Assembly: GCF_028687635.1 (NCBI RefSeq)
Contig: NZ_JAQTZS010000013.1
Span: 1-64,000 of the forward strand
DNA: 64,000 bases
Reading direction: 5' to 3'
DNA from: Malikia sp.
GTDB taxonomy: Bacteria; Pseudomonadota; Gammaproteobacteria; Burkholderiales; Burkholderiaceae_C
The notes under the pieces were generated by a model. The model ran no database searches, was not told the origin of the DNA, and saw nothing but the letters and a program-made list of their open reading frames with translations. Positions 17,095 to 28,953 of this stretch are shown piece by piece. The number at the start of each line of letters is the position of its first letter. Position 1 is the first letter of the stretch. A program made the position numbers and the translations under genes.

Positions 17095-18633
17095 ATGGAC
17101 AACGACAGGTACTCGATAGGGATCGGTGAACAAGCTGCGGCCAGCAGATGGCGCGCAGGCAGTTCCCGGCTGGCGTGGCTCGTGCTGCTGATCACCCCGT
17201 GCTGGCTGGCGTCGACTGGCCACGCGCAACAGCTCGCCACCGAGCCCAGTGGCAAACGCGTCGCTGCGCAGGTCAATGGCGCCGAAATCAGCCTGGCTGA
17301 AGTCGATCTGCTCTACCGCCGCTCCGCCGCCCCCAACATCCCGCCTGCCGCCGCTGCGGCCCAGCGCCGCGCCATACTGGAGCAGCTGGTGCACACCGAG
17401 CTGATGGCGCAGCGTGCGGTATCCATGGGCATGGACACCAACCCCGACCTCAAGGTCGAGGCCCGCCTCCAGCGGCGCCAGGCCCTGGCGCGACTGTTCG
17501 AGGCCAAGGCGGTGACGCTCATCCCGGGGACAACGGCCGAGATGGTGCGCCAGACCATCGCGGATAACCCGCTGGTTTTTGCGCAGCGCCATATGATCGA
17601 ATTCGACCAGGTGCAGCTCGCGCCCGCCGACAAGGCGCTGCTGAAGAAGCTGGACGGTGAGGCCGCCAAAGGCGCCAGCCTTGAGCGCCTGATCGAGCTC
17701 GCGCAGGAGGCCGGCGCCAAGCCACGCCGGGTGCTGCGCAAGCATTCGACCGAAAGCATTCCGCCGATACTGGCCCGGGCCATGCTGGCCTCCAAGCCTG
17801 GCAAGCCGATCGCCGCCATCCTCGATGAACGCAGCGGCGTCCTGCTGACCGTACGCTCGGCCACCCCGACTCCGCTCGTCGGCCAGGCCGCCGAAAAAGC
17901 GGCAGCAGCACTCCTGAACCGACAGCGCAGCCGGGCCGGTCTAGCAGGCTTCAGGGCACAATTTGCCAAGACGGCCTCGATCAACTACTACGGCGAATTC
18001 GCCGCCGGTGCCCAGCCCCTGCGCGCTGACAGCGCAGCACTGAAGGACGAAACTGCTGATGCGACGGGGCCGGAAACCCTCGGTCTGGCACTGGATGCCG
18101 TACCGTTGCGCGGCACTCCGATTGCACTGACCGCTGCAAGCGCGCTGCTGGTGCTGGCATCCGTCACGCTGGCGGTGCTGCTGCTGCTCACGAGCTTGCG
18201 CTGGATCCGTGGCGAGTTCTGGCTGCCGCGCCTGCGCTTCTGGCGCCAGCAAACCCAGCCTGAACTGCTTGTGCCCACCCCGGTGGCAACACCGCCCATG
18301 TCGGACGACGACGCGCCCGAAGTGCCGAGCGAGACGCTGCAGGAGGAGGAGCGTGCAGGTCTGCTCGGCCACCTGTTCCTGCTGTCATGGGTCGGCGCCA
18401 GCCTGGCACTGCTGGGCTGGCAGTTGCTCATGGTTTGGCAGCGCCTGCCCTGGTGGCTGCTGTCACTGGCGACATTGACCGGCCTGCTGCTGGGTGCCGT
18501 GGCAAGCCATGGGTTCGCCCAATCGAACCTGCGCCTGTGGCAGCGTCAGAGGATCTGGTGGCAGCCGCTGCTGTTCGGGTCGCTGCTGCTGGTGAACGCT
18601 TTCATCGGCGGCCTGCTGGCAGCGCTGCGCTGA
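17095..18633 (+). CDS. SurA/EpsD-like chaperone with C-terminal membrane helices
   Basis: The protein has 512 aa. Residues 24-45 are a signal or anchor helix (LAWLVLLITPCWLASTGHAQ). Residues about 50-160 resemble the SurA/EpsD N-terminal chaperone domain (VAAQVNGAEISLAEVDLLY, then RRAILEQLVHTELMAQRAV). A degenerate PPIase-like region follows to about 300. The C-terminal third adds about four hydrophobic helices (around 343-363, 424-446, 450-470, 488-510), which ordinary EpsD proteins lack. EpsD proteins accompany exosortase/exopolysaccharide loci, which fits the PEP-CTERM-like gene next door. The isomerase activity is unproven. Confidence 0.7.
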   Translation: MDNDRYSIGIGEQAAASRWRAGSSRLAWLVLLITPCWLASTGHAQQLATEPSGKRVAAQVNGAEISLAEVDLLYRRSAAPNIPPAAAAAQRRAILEQLVHTELMAQRAVSMGMDTNPDLKVEARLQRRQALARLFEAKAVTLIPGTTAEMVRQTIADNPLVFAQRHMIEFDQVQLAPADKALLKKLDGEAAKGASLERLIELAQEAGAKPRRVLRKHSTESIPPILARAMLASKPGKPIAAILDERSGVLLTVRSATPTPLVGQAAEKAAAALLNRQRSRAGLAGFRAQFAKTASINYYGEFAAGAQPLRADSAALKDETADATGPETLGLALDAVPLRGTPIALTAASALLVLASVTLAVLLLLTSLRWIRGEFWLPRLRFWRQQTQPELLVPTPVATPPMSDDDAPEVPSETLQEEERAGLLGHLFLLSWVGASLALLGWQLLMVWQRLPWWLLSLATLTGLLLGAVASHGFAQSNLRLWQRQRIWWQPLLFGSLLLVNAFIGGLLAALR

Positions 18634-18716
18634 AACCTGCCACTCAGTAATGGTAAGCTGGCGGGTGAAGTCAATCCTCAAGAAAATTCGACAACCCCCA
18701 ACCCAGGAAACAAGCA

Positions 18717-18983
18717 ATGTCTTCCCTCAAGAACCAGACTGTCGGCGAAGCCATCGGCTACGAAATGATTCTCGCGGTGCTGTTTGCGTCGCAGGACTGC
18801 ATCAAGCCCGAGTCGCTGTCCGAGATCAGCCAGTCGCTGATCCACACCAACATGTTCGATGCCGTCGAGTCCATGGAGTCGCACGAGAAGCAGGAAATCA
18901 TCGATGCCGCGCAAGGCGTGGTCGAGCGCGTGAAGAACCTGGCGAGCGCGATCCGTACCGCGACCGGCAAGCAAGGCGACTGA
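18717..18983 (+). CDS. Conserved-looking small helical protein (88 aa)
   Basis: ATG 18717 has AGGAAA 7 nt upstream. The 88-aa chain (MSSLKNQTVGEAIGYEMILA at the start, TGKQGD at the end) is mostly amphipathic helix, has one Cys (SQDCIKPE), and has no membrane segment or signal peptide. I do not recognise a family. It is followed by a strong terminator 40 nt downstream and stands alone, so it is probably a real monocistronic gene. Confidence 0.7.
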   Translation: MSSLKNQTVGEAIGYEMILAVLFASQDCIKPESLSEISQSLIHTNMFDAVESMESHEKQEIIDAAQGVVERVKNLASAIRTATGKQGD

Positions 18984-19025
18984 CAGTCGTCGCGGCGGCG
19001 AGCCCAGAAGCCCGCCAGTTTGGCC

Positions 19026-19058
19026 AATGCCAGTCGGTTCACGCTGACTGGCATTTTT
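19026..19058 (+). terminator. Rho-independent terminator after the 88-aa gene
   Basis: AATGCCAGTC (19026-19035) and GACTGGCATT (19046-19055) form a perfect 10-bp stem with a 10-nt loop, followed by more T residues and a C. Confidence 0.88.
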
Positions 19059-19092
19059 CGTTGCCGCCTAAAAAGGAGGCGAAAGCCCATGA

Positions 19093-19175
19093 CGGGGTCG
19101 GGACGGGAGCTGACGGCCGATTTGCTGGCCGCGCAGCGGACAGATGAGGCAGGCGCGGCTCCCGCCCCGACCTCG
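19093..19175 (+). repeat. Stem-loop repeat with conserved 36-nt core, copy B
   Basis: Arms 19093-19112 and 19156-19175 pair over 20 positions with two wobble pairs and one mismatch. Between them lies the core 19115-19150, 33/36 identical to copy A. The arm sequences differ from those of copy A while still pairing. Like copy A, it lies between convergent genes (the 88-aa gene and purH). Confidence 0.75.
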
Positions 19176-19201
19176 TCTGCCTCCAGAAGCACAAAAAGCG
19201 A

Positions 19202-20788
19202 TCAGTGACGGAAGTGGCGCACGCCCGTGAAGACCATCGCCACGCCGCGCTCGTTGGCCGCGTCGATGACTTCCTGGTCACGCATCGAGCCGCCCGGCTG
19301 GATCACGCAGGTCGCGCCCGCATCGACCACCACGTCCAGACCGTCTCGGAACGGGAAGAAGGCGTCGCTGGCGACAGCCGTGCCCCGCAGCGTCAGCTTG
19401 GCGTGCTCGGCCTTGATGCTGGCGATGCGGGCCGAGTCCAGGCGGCTCATCTGGCCGGCACCGACGCCCATGGTCATGCCGTCCTTGCAGAACACGATCG
19501 CGTTGGACTTGACGTACTTGGCCACCTTCCAGGCGAACAGCAGGTCTTCCATCTGTTGCGCGGTCGGCTGCTTGACGGTCACGACCCTGAGGTCGGCCAG
19601 CGTCATGTCGTGGTTGTCGGCGCTTTGCAGCAGCAGGCCGGAACCGATGCGCTTGATGTCGACCGCGTTGCGGCTGGCTTCGGCGGCGCCTTGCGGCAGC
19701 TCGATCTTCATCAGGCGCACATTGGCCTTGGCCTTGAACACGGCCAGCGCCTCGGGCGTGAAGTCGGTCGCGATCAGCACCTCGACGAACTGCTTGGAGA
19801 CCGCCAGCGCGGCCTCGCCGTCGAGCGGGCGGTTGAAGGCGATGATGCCGCCAAACGCGCTGGTCGGATCGGTCTGGAAGGCCTTGCCGTAGGCTTCGAA
19901 AGGATTGGCGCCCACGGCCACGCCACAGGGATTGGCGTGCTTGACGATCACACAGGCGGGCACGTCGAAGCTCTTGACGCATTCCCAGGCGGCATCGGCA
20001 TCGGCGATGTTGTTGTAGGACAGCTCCTTGCCTTGCAGCTGCACGCCGGTGACCAGCGAGCCCTGGGCCGGGTTCATGTCGCGGTAGTAGGCGGCGCTCT
20101 GGTGCGGGTTCTCGCCATAGCGCAGGTCCTGCAGCTTGACGTAGTTGGCGTTGCTTTGACCCGGGAAGGCCAGGCGCTGTGGCTCGGCTTCGTCGCCCGG
20201 CACGCCAGCGCTCAGGTTGACCGAGGACAGGTAGTTGCTGATCGCGGCGTCGTAGTTGCTGATGCGGTTGAAGGCAGCGACCGACAGCTTGAAGCGGGTC
20301 GTGCTGCTGATGCCGCCGGCCTTGAGCTCGGCCACGACTCCGGCATACTGACCCGCGTCGGTCAGGACCGCGACGTCCTTCCAGTTCTTGGCGGCGGAGC
20401 GCACCATGGCCGGGCCGCCGATGTCGATGTTCTCGATCGCATCACCCAGCGTGCAGCCAGGCTTGGCCACGGTGGCCTCGAACGGATACAGGTTGACCAC
20501 CAGGATGTCGATGGTGCCGATGTTGTGCTCTTTCAGCGCCGCCATGTGCTCGGGGAAGTCACGGCGTGCCAGCAAGCCGCCATGTACCATCGGGTGCAGG
20601 GTCTTGACGCGGCCGTCCAGCATCTCGGGGAAGCCGGTCACCTCGGCGACCTCGGTCACGGGCAGGCCGTTGTCGGCCAGCAGCTTGGCGGTGCCGCCAG
20701 TCGAGATCAGCTGCACGCCCAGGGCATTGAGTTCGCGCGCGAGCTCGAGCACGCCGGTCTTGTCGGAGACGGAAAGGAGAGCTTTCAT
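19202..20788 (-). CDS. purH: Bifunctional AICAR transformylase / IMP cyclohydrolase
   Basis: The protein has 528 aa, the usual length. It catalyses the last two steps of IMP synthesis. The N-terminal cyclohydrolase part shows [49 protein letters not shown] and NLYPFE. The transformylase part has the [11 protein letters not shown] segment, [12 protein letters not shown] (catalytic Lys-His) and [19 protein letters not shown]. It follows fis by 43 bp, matching the common betaproteobacterial dusB-fis-purH order; ruvC, which often follows, is absent. Confidence 0.98.
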   Translation of the reverse strand: MKALLSVSDKTGVLELARELNALGVQLISTGGTAKLLADNGLPVTEVAEVTGFPEMLDGRVKTLHPMVHGGLLARRDFPEHMAALKEHNIGTIDILVVNLYPFEATVAKPGCTLGDAIENIDIGGPAMVRSAAKNWKDVAVLTDAGQYAGVVAELKAGGISSTTRFKLSVAAFNRISNYDAAISNYLSSVNLSAGVPGDEAEPQRLAFPGQSNANYVKLQDLRYGENPHQSAAYYRDMNPAQGSLVTGVQLQGKELSYNNIADADAAWECVKSFDVPACVIVKHANPCGVAVGANPFEAYGKAFQTDPTSAFGGIIAFNRPLDGEAALAVSKQFVEVLIATDFTPEALAVFKAKANVRLMKIELPQGAAEASRNAVDIKRIGSGLLLQSADNHDMTLADLRVVTVKQPTAQQMEDLLFAWKVAKYVKSNAIVFCKDGMTMGVGAGQMSRLDSARIASIKAEHAKLTLRGTAVASDAFFPFRDGLDVVVDAGATCVIQPGGSMRDQEVIDAANERGVAMVFTGVRHFRH

Positions 20789-20831
20789 GGGTTTTCCAGA
20801 GTGAGTAAACAGTAATGCGGTCGCCGCGGCT

Positions 20832-21070
20832 TCAGCCGATCAGGCCATGCTCTAGCAGCTTCTTGCGCAGGGTGTTGCGGTTCAGGCCCAGCCAGGCTGC
20901 GGCACGCGACTGGTTGAACTGGGCACGCGCCATCACGACTTCGAGCATCGGCTTTTCGACCGCGTGCATCAGCATGTCGTGCAGGTTGGCGGGCGCGGTG
21001 CCATCGAGATCGGCGAAATAGGTTTCGACGTTCTCGCGCACGCAGTCTTGCAGGGATTGCTTGGGGGGGC

Positions 21071-21074
<4 letters not shown>
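20832..21074 (-). CDS. fis: Fis-type nucleoid protein
   Basis: The protein has 80 aa. The C-terminal helix-turn-helix reads [20 protein letters not shown], the diagnostic Fis motif. It bends DNA and modulates rRNA and other promoters. It overlaps the dusB stop by 4 bp, so expression is coupled as in most proteobacteria. The N-terminal beta-hairpin region that contacts invertases is short, as is usual in betaproteobacteria. Confidence 0.95.
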
Positions 21075-22081
<1,007 letters not shown>

Positions 22082-22250
22082 GCGATCGTGAAGGTCTTCG
22101 GGGGAATAAAAGAAAAAGCCGCCGACCGACGCAAGGAATGGCGCCGGACAGCGGATGCTCAAAAAGGAGGCACGAATTGTAGCCGGTCGCGCGGGTCGAG
22201 GGGGAATTTTCCGTTGCGCGAGGCTGTGCCGTGCGGCCTATACTGCGACG

Positions 22251-22757
22251 ATGGAAGCCTGGATGACGACGCTGCTGCAGACGCTGAGCCTGCCCGAATA
22301 CGGACTGGTCACGGTGTTCATCGTCGCCTTGGTCTCGGCCACGCTGCTGCCGCTGGGCTCGGAGCCGGTGGTGTTCGGCCTGATCAAGCTCAACCCCGAA
22401 CTGTTCTGGCCCGTCATCGGGGTCGCCACGCTCGGCAACACGCTGGGCGGCATGGTCAGCTGGGCCATGGGCCGAGGCGCGCACGAACTGATCGATCGCG
22501 AGCGCGGCCATCCGACCCACCTCAGGGCGCTGGACTGGCTGGAGCGCTTCGGCCCCAGGGCCTGCCTGCTGTCCTGGCTGCCGCTGGTGGGTGACCCGCT
22601 TTGCCTGATCGCGGGCTGGCTCAAGTTTGCGCCGCTGGCCTGTGCCTGCTACATGGCGATCGGCAAGTTCCTGCGCTATCTGACGATGACCGGGCTGCTG
22701 CTGTGGGCCGCGCAGGGCGTGCAGCTGCCGGCCTGGCTGCTCAAGACCGCAGGCTGA
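22251..22757 (+). CDS. YqaA-family membrane protein (SNARE-associated type)
   Basis: The protein has 168 aa from the ATG at 22251; an ATG at 22263 is an alternative. It has several membrane segments and the DedA/SNARE-associated signature (LPLGSEPVVFGLIK, GVATLGNTLGGMVSWAMGRG, SWLPLVGDPLCLIAGWLK). Related proteins are thought to be flippases or to help maintain the membrane; the role here is unknown. Its 3' end overlaps the convergent Hpt gene by 17 bp. Confidence 0.88.
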   Translation: MEAWMTTLLQTLSLPEYGLVTVFIVALVSATLLPLGSEPVVFGLIKLNPELFWPVIGVATLGNTLGGMVSWAMGRGAHELIDRERGHPTHLRALDWLERFGPRACLLSWLPLVGDPLCLIAGWLKFAPLACACYMAIGKFLRYLTMTGLLLWAAQGVQLPAWLLKTAG

Positions 22758-23094
22758 AGGTCGAGACCATGCGAGCGCGCAACTCGCGCCAGCCTGTGAC
22801 GGCAAGTTCCCAGGGGGACTGTTCAACTGCCAGCTCGACGCTCTTGGCAAGGGCGGAAAGTTCGGCATGGCCCAGCGTCAGCAGCACGCCCTTGAGCGTG
22901 TGCGCGGCGCGGCGCAAGGCCTGGACGTCGCCTGCGGCCTCGGCCGCATCGCCCTGCTGCAAGTCAATGGGGAACTGCGCCAGCGCCGAGGCACGGAAGA
23001 CCCGGTAGAACTCGGCATCGCCTTCGAAATAGGCGACGACGGCTTGCTGCTCGTGGGCGGGAAGTTCGTCTCGCGGCCCCATGGCAAGGGTCAC
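22741..23094 (-). CDS. Histidine phosphotransfer (Hpt) protein
   Basis: The protein has 117 aa and is a four-helix Hpt domain with the phosphoacceptor motif AAHTLKGVLLTLGHAEL (His near residue 64). The start is GTG at 23094 overlapping the stop of the receiver gene (GTGA), so translation is coupled; an in-frame ATG at 23082 is possible. It should relay phosphate between a hybrid kinase located elsewhere and the adjacent receiver protein. Confidence 0.85.
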   Translation of the reverse strand: MTLAMGPRDELPAHEQQAVVAYFEGDAEFYRVFRASALAQFPIDLQQGDAAEAAGDVQALRRAAHTLKGVLLTLGHAELSALAKSVELAVEQSPWELAVTGWRELRARMVSTFSLRS

Positions 23095-23804
23095 GTCGCG
23101 TCGACGCTGCTGTCAGCCACGGTTTCTTCTTCCTGCGCCTCTTCGGGCTGGGCGGCAGGAGCGAACAGGTGACCGAGCGCCTTGTCGATCAGCGGGGGCA
23201 GCTCGCTGACCAGGCGCGGCTTGTGCACCAGGTCCACCCCCTGCAGCGCGAAGGCATAGGGCGCGCGCTGGTCGTCATCGAGCGAGGTCAGCACGACCAG
23301 CTTGCAATTGCCAAACAGGGCATGGCGGCGCAATCCGGTGATCATGGTCGCGCCGTCGATGCCGGGCAGCAGGATGTCGACGATGATCAGGTCGGGCTGC
23401 AGGTGACCGAAGGAAACCAGGCCCGTGATGCCGTCGTTGGCCACATGCAGGTCGACCGACGGGAACTTCTGCTTGACCAGCATGGTGACCAGGTTCTGGA
23501 AATGCGAGGAGTCCTCGATCAGCAGCACGCGCGGCACATGCACGACGGCGCGGCGGCGACCCGGGCCGCGGATCTCGCCGGTGTGACCGGTGAAGCTGGC
23601 CACGCCCGTCACGCCGGCCCGGCTACCCTGGATCCAGCGCTCGAGCGACTCGCGCGTGATGCGGCGGTGGCCGCCCGGCGTCTTCCAGGCCTGCAGGTCG
23701 CCCCGATCCACCATCAGCTGCACGGAACGCACCGCCATGCCCAGGATCTTGGCCACCTCCAGCGTGGTGTAGTAGTTGGACGAGGACATCTCAGTATTGG
23801 ACAT
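23091..23804 (-). CDS. HTH (excisionase/MerR-like) + receiver response regulator
   Basis: The protein has 237 aa from the ATG at 23804; a second ATG lies at 23789. The N-terminal winged HTH of the excisionase/MerR type is YYTTLEVAKILGMAVRSVQL plus WKTPGGHRRITRESLERWI. A short linker follows, then a receiver domain with the acidic pocket in LLIEDSSHF, phosphoacceptor Asp in LIIVDILLPGIDG and conserved Lys in DLVHKP. The order is reversed relative to usual regulators, which have the receiver first. Its stop overlaps the Hpt start. The tail is acidic. Confidence 0.88.
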   Translation of the reverse strand: MSNTEMSSSNYYTTLEVAKILGMAVRSVQLMVDRGDLQAWKTPGGHRRITRESLERWIQGSRAGVTGVASFTGHTGEIRGPGRRRAVVHVPRVLLIEDSSHFQNLVTMLVKQKFPSVDLHVANDGITGLVSFGHLQPDLIIVDILLPGIDGATMITGLRRHALFGNCKLVVLTSLDDDQRAPYAFALQGVDLVHKPRLVSELPPLIDKALGHLFAPAAQPEEAQEEETVADSSVDAT

Positions 23805-23899
23805 GGTACAGCTCGCAAATCGACAGGACAAGACTCACTTTGGTGAGCACAGCAGGAAGCTTATTTAGCTATTTTATTAAATATTCCTGCCTGCACAAG

Positions 23900-23940
23900 A
23901 AAAAAACGCCCCCATATGGCTAATAGGGGCGCATTTTTTC
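23900..23940 (-). terminator. Bidirectional intrinsic terminator
   Basis: CGCCCC (23907-23912) and GGGGCG (23926-23931) form the stem, flanked by seven A on the left and six T on the right. On the minus strand it ends the DUF1415 transcript (stem, then seven U). Confidence 0.8.
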
Positions 23941-23986
23941 GCCATGAAGAGCCGATCCCGGCGCCTGGCGGCGCGGGAGCCCCGTG

Positions 23987-24550
23987 TCAGCGCGCCGAAA
24001 GCAGGCGCTTCCAGCCTTCGAGGCCGAGCGCGCGCACGGTCTTGAGGTTGCGCTCGACGATGTCCTCGGCGCTGTCGCCCGATTCGACCGCGCGGTCGAT
24101 GCTGTCCTCGCGCAGCAGGTGCAGCGTCGGATAGGGCGCGCGGTTGGTCAGGTTGTCGGCGTCGTCGGCCTCGGTGTCCTCGAACTGGAAGGCCGGGTGG
24201 AACGGCGCGACCTGGATCACGCCCTCGAGCTCGTGCTCCTCGACCACTTCGTCGACCACGTTCAGGAAATCGTTGAAGACGAAGAAGTCCGGGAACAGCG
24301 TCGGGTGCACCAGCAGCGTGGTGTCGACCTGCTCGGCCGGGGTGGACTTGAGCAGTTCGAGCTCGCGGTCGAGGTCATCGAGCAAGGCGTCGATGTTGCG
24401 CGCGCGGCTGACCACCAGGCGGACCTGGTTCTTGACGTAGACCGACTTGGCGAACGGACAGAGGTTCAGGCCGATGACGGCCTGCTCGATCCAGTGGCGC
24501 ATCTCGGCCAGCACCTGCTCGTCGCTCGGGGCCTGGGTGTTGTCGGACAT
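23987..24550 (-). CDS. DUF1415 family protein
   Basis: The protein has 187 aa. Family marks: WIEQAVIGLNLCPFAKSVYV near residue 20, then LLVHPTLFPDFFVFNDFLN and QVAPFHPAFQFEDT. The function is unknown. It starts 17 bp after the ettA stop and is probably transcribed with it, ending at the hairpin 23900-23940. Confidence 0.88.
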   Translation of the reverse strand: MSDNTQAPSDEQVLAEMRHWIEQAVIGLNLCPFAKSVYVKNQVRLVVSRARNIDALLDDLDRELELLKSTPAEQVDTTLLVHPTLFPDFFVFNDFLNVVDEVVEEHELEGVIQVAPFHPAFQFEDTEADDADNLTNRAPYPTLHLLREDSIDRAVESGDSAEDIVERNLKTVRALGLEGWKRLLSAR

Positions 24551-24567
24551 GGGATGACGGCTCCGGA

Positions 24568-26232
<1,665 letters not shown>

Positions 26233-26465
26233 GGAGACAGGTAGTAGGTGATAAATCGGCAAAAACGCAAAGCCACTTGCGTGCAACACCGCATTATCCC
26301 TTTATGCGACAATGTCAGCGTGTGCACCTGCAGTCAGTGCCACGCCAGCGCCCTGCTGGGGCTTACCGCCCGACCCGTCCGGTCGGCTACGGAGCCCGCC
26401 TTCGATTCGCATCAGCCCGCTAGACTGGCCGGTCGCCCGCATCAAACCGGGCGCTGGAATGGCCG

Positions 26466-28274
26466 ATGTCCCAAGCGCAACGGACTTGCGCCCCACACAA
26501 CATGACATTTGAAGAACTGAAGCTGGCCCCGGCCATTCTGGAAGCCGTGCGCGAGCAAGGCTACGAACACCCGACGCCGATCCAGGCCGAGGCCATCCCC
26601 GCCGTGCTCGCGGGCCACGACCTGCTCGCCGGCGCCCAGACCGGCACCGGCAAGACCGCGGCCTTCACGCTGCCGATGCTGCACCGCCTGCAGGAGAACG
26701 CGCCCGAAGCCGTCAAGGGCAAGGCCCGTCCGGTGCGCGCGCTGGTGCTGGCACCGACGCGCGAACTCGCGGCCCAGGTCGAGGAATCGGTCAAGGGTTA
26801 CGGCAAGCACCTCAAGCTCAAGTCGGCCGTGATCTTCGGCGGCGTCGGCATGAACCCGCAGATCAACGCGCTGCAAAAGGGTGTCGACATCCTGGTCGCG
26901 ACCCCGGGCCGCCTGCTCGACCTGATCGAGCAGGGCCATATCGACCTGTCCCGGGTCGAGATCCTGGTGCTCGACGAAGCCGACCGCATGCTCGACATGG
27001 GTTTCATCCACGACGTCAAGAAGGTGCTCAAGCTGGTGCCCAAGAACAAGCAGAGCCTGCTGTTCTCGGCCACCTTCAGCGACGAGATCCGCGAACTGGC
27101 CAACGGCCTGCTCAACAGCCCCAAGAGCATCCAGGTCACGCCGCCCAACACCACGGTGCAGCGCATCAAGCAGACCATCCACCCGGTCGGCCGCGGCAAG
27201 AAGAAGGCGCTGCTGGCGCACATCATCAACCAGCACAACTGGAGCCAGGTGCTGGTGTTCACGCGCACCAAGTTCGGCGCCAACAATGTCGCCGACTTCC
27301 TGAACAAGAACAACATCAGCGCCATGGCGCTGCACGGCAACAAGAGCCAGACCGCGCGCACCCAGGCGCTGGCCGGCTTCAAGACCGGCGAGCTGCGCGC
27401 CCTGGTGGCGACCGACATCGCCGCGCGCGGCATCGACATCGACGAACTGCCGCATGTCGTGAACTACGAGATCCCCAACGTCTGCGAGGACTACGTGCAC
27501 CGCATCGGCCGCACCGGTCGCGCCGGCGCGCTGGGCGAGGCGGTCAGCCTGGTGAGCCTGGACGAGGAAGGCTTCATGATGGCGATCGAGAAGTTCACCA
27601 AGCAGCAGATCCCGGTCGAGATCTTCCCCGAGTTCATGCCCGAGCCGGGTGAGCAGGCCGAGCCGATCGCGATGGGCCGCCAGACCATCTGGGGTGGCGC
27701 CGGCAAGCCGCCGAGCCGCGAGGTGATGGCCGCTGCCGCCAAGGCCGCGCGCAGCGAGATGATGGAACGCATCCGCGACAAGAAGACCACCGAGAAGGCG
27801 CCCCGGGCGGCCAAGCCGCGCGGCGCGCGGGCTGAAGGCGAGCAGGCCGACGACAGCCAGCCGCTGCGCCAGGACGGCCAGCGCCGTCGTGGCCCGGGTG
27901 GCCAGGGCGCTGCCGGTCAGGGTCAAGGTCAGGGTCGCAACAACCGTCCGCGCCAGGACGGCGCTGCTCGCCCGGCTCAGCCGCGCGGCGAAGGTCGTGC
28001 TGATGCACGCGGCGAGTTCCGTGGCGAAGGCCGCCGCGGCGGTCCGGGTAGCAGCCAGGGTGGCGGTCAAGGCAGTGGTCAGGGCGGCGGCCAGCGCCAG
28101 CCCGACCCGCTGCGTACCGGCATCGATGCGCTCGGCGAGCGCGGCCGTGGCCGCGGCGGTCGCCCGGGCAGCGGCGGTGGTCGTCCCGGCAGCGGCGGCC
28201 AGGGTCGCCAGGGTGGTGGCGGCGGCGGTGGCGGCATCGACCCGCTGCGCACCAGCTATGGCCGCATCAAGTAA
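26466..28274 (+). CDS. rhlE: DEAD-box RNA helicase, RhlE type
   Basis: The protein has 602 aa. The ATG at 26466 has GGA 7 nt upstream; the ATG at 26502 (MTFEELKL) matches most homologues but lacks a ribosome site. The helicase core has the Q motif [29 protein letters not shown] in [12 protein letters not shown] and [10 protein letters not shown]. Residues from about 400 on are Gly/Arg/Gln-rich and disordered with repeats of GGGR and GQGQG, longer than in E. coli RhlE. It is involved in rRNA maturation or RNA turnover. It is divergent from ettA and ends at a strong terminator. Confidence 0.94.
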   Translation: MSQAQRTCAPHNMTFEELKLAPAILEAVREQGYEHPTPIQAEAIPAVLAGHDLLAGAQTGTGKTAAFTLPMLHRLQENAPEAVKGKARPVRALVLAPTRELAAQVEESVKGYGKHLKLKSAVIFGGVGMNPQINALQKGVDILVATPGRLLDLIEQGHIDLSRVEILVLDEADRMLDMGFIHDVKKVLKLVPKNKQSLLFSATFSDEIRELANGLLNSPKSIQVTPPNTTVQRIKQTIHPVGRGKKKALLAHIINQHNWSQVLVFTRTKFGANNVADFLNKNNISAMALHGNKSQTARTQALAGFKTGELRALVATDIAARGIDIDELPHVVNYEIPNVCEDYVHRIGRTGRAGALGEAVSLVSLDEEGFMMAIEKFTKQQIPVEIFPEFMPEPGEQAEPIAMGRQTIWGGAGKPPSREVMAAAAKAARSEMMERIRDKKTTEKAPRAAKPRGARAEGEQADDSQPLRQDGQRRRGPGGQGAAGQGQGQGRNNRPRQDGAARPAQPRGEGRADARGEFRGEGRRGGPGSSQGGGQGSGQGGGQRQPDPLRTGIDALGERGRGRGGRPGSGGGRPGSGGQGRQGGGGGGGGIDPLRTSYGRIK

Positions 28275-28294
28275 GCGCTTGCTGCATTGACGAA

Positions 28295-28332
28295 GAAGCG
28301 GCTGGCTCCTGACGGGGCAAGCCGCTTTTTTC
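28295..28332 (+). terminator. Intrinsic terminator of rhlE
   Basis: AGCGGCT (28297-28303) pairs with AGCCGCT (28320-28326) around a 16-nt loop, followed by a run of T. Confidence 0.85.
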
Positions 28333-28378
28333 ATGCGCGGGCGGCAGGGAAAGCGTCAACGCAGTCCCCGCGCCAGGC

Positions 28379-28939
28379 TCACCAGTTGCGCACGCGGCCG
28401 GTATCCATGTGCACGAACTGCGAGCCCGGATAGAAGCCGACACCGCCGGCCTGCATGGACAAGGCCGCGTCGCGCAGCTCGGCCAGTGGCACGCCGGGCA
28501 GACGCACGTCAATGGCGCGCCCTTCCATGTGCAGGCTCTTCCTGGCCACGCCACCGCTGCCCTTGTTGCGCAGGCGGCCGTTGGTCTCGGGACAGCGGTA
28601 GCCCGAGATCACCTCGTAGGGCATGCGCGCGCCGAGCAGCTCGCGCACCCGGTGCAACTGCTCGAACAGCAGCGGGTCCATGCTGCCGACTTCGCCGGTG
28701 TAGTGGTCGCGCAGGAAACGGTTCAGGCGCCCGAGCGAATCCGGCTGGAACTGGTCGCCCACCGCGTAGACCAGGTTCAGGCGTTCATGCGTGTGGGTGT
28801 GAAAGAAATCGAGCGCGCGGCCCTCGGTGGCGTTGGTGCTCGTGCTCGCGCGCGCCCAGGCGGGCAGAGCGGCGGCGGCGATCAGCCCGGTGGTGCGGGC
28901 AAGGAAAAGGCGTCGAGCCGGCAGATGCGGTGGTGTCAT
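28379..28939 (-). CDS. DUF882 / YcbK-type murein peptidase-like protein
   Basis: The protein has 186 aa. The N-terminus RRLFLARTTGLIAAAALPAWA is a Tat-type signal. The M15-like zinc fold follows: YEVISGYRCPETNGRLR, KSLHMEGRAIDVRLPG and GGVGFYPGSQFVHMDTGRVR, with His/Asp ligands as in DUF882. It probably trims peptidoglycan cross-links in the periplasm. It lies 14 bp after the L,D-transpeptidase gene, as ycbK lies beside ycbB in E. coli. Confidence 0.9.
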   Translation of the reverse strand: MTPPHLPARRLFLARTTGLIAAAALPAWARASTSTNATEGRALDFFHTHTHERLNLVYAVGDQFQPDSLGRLNRFLRDHYTGEVGSMDPLLFEQLHRVRELLGARMPYEVISGYRCPETNGRLRNKGSGGVARKSLHMEGRAIDVRLPGVPLAELRDAALSMQAGGVGFYPGSQFVHMDTGRVRNW

Positions 28940-28953
28940 GGCAAGCTTGGGTG

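Noticed and set aside
26442-28334. A 630-residue open frame antisense to rhlE
   Set aside because: It mirrors the helicase codons (Ala/Thr/Leu-rich translation, no domain) and arises from GC-rich third positions; rhlE has all DEAD-box motifs.
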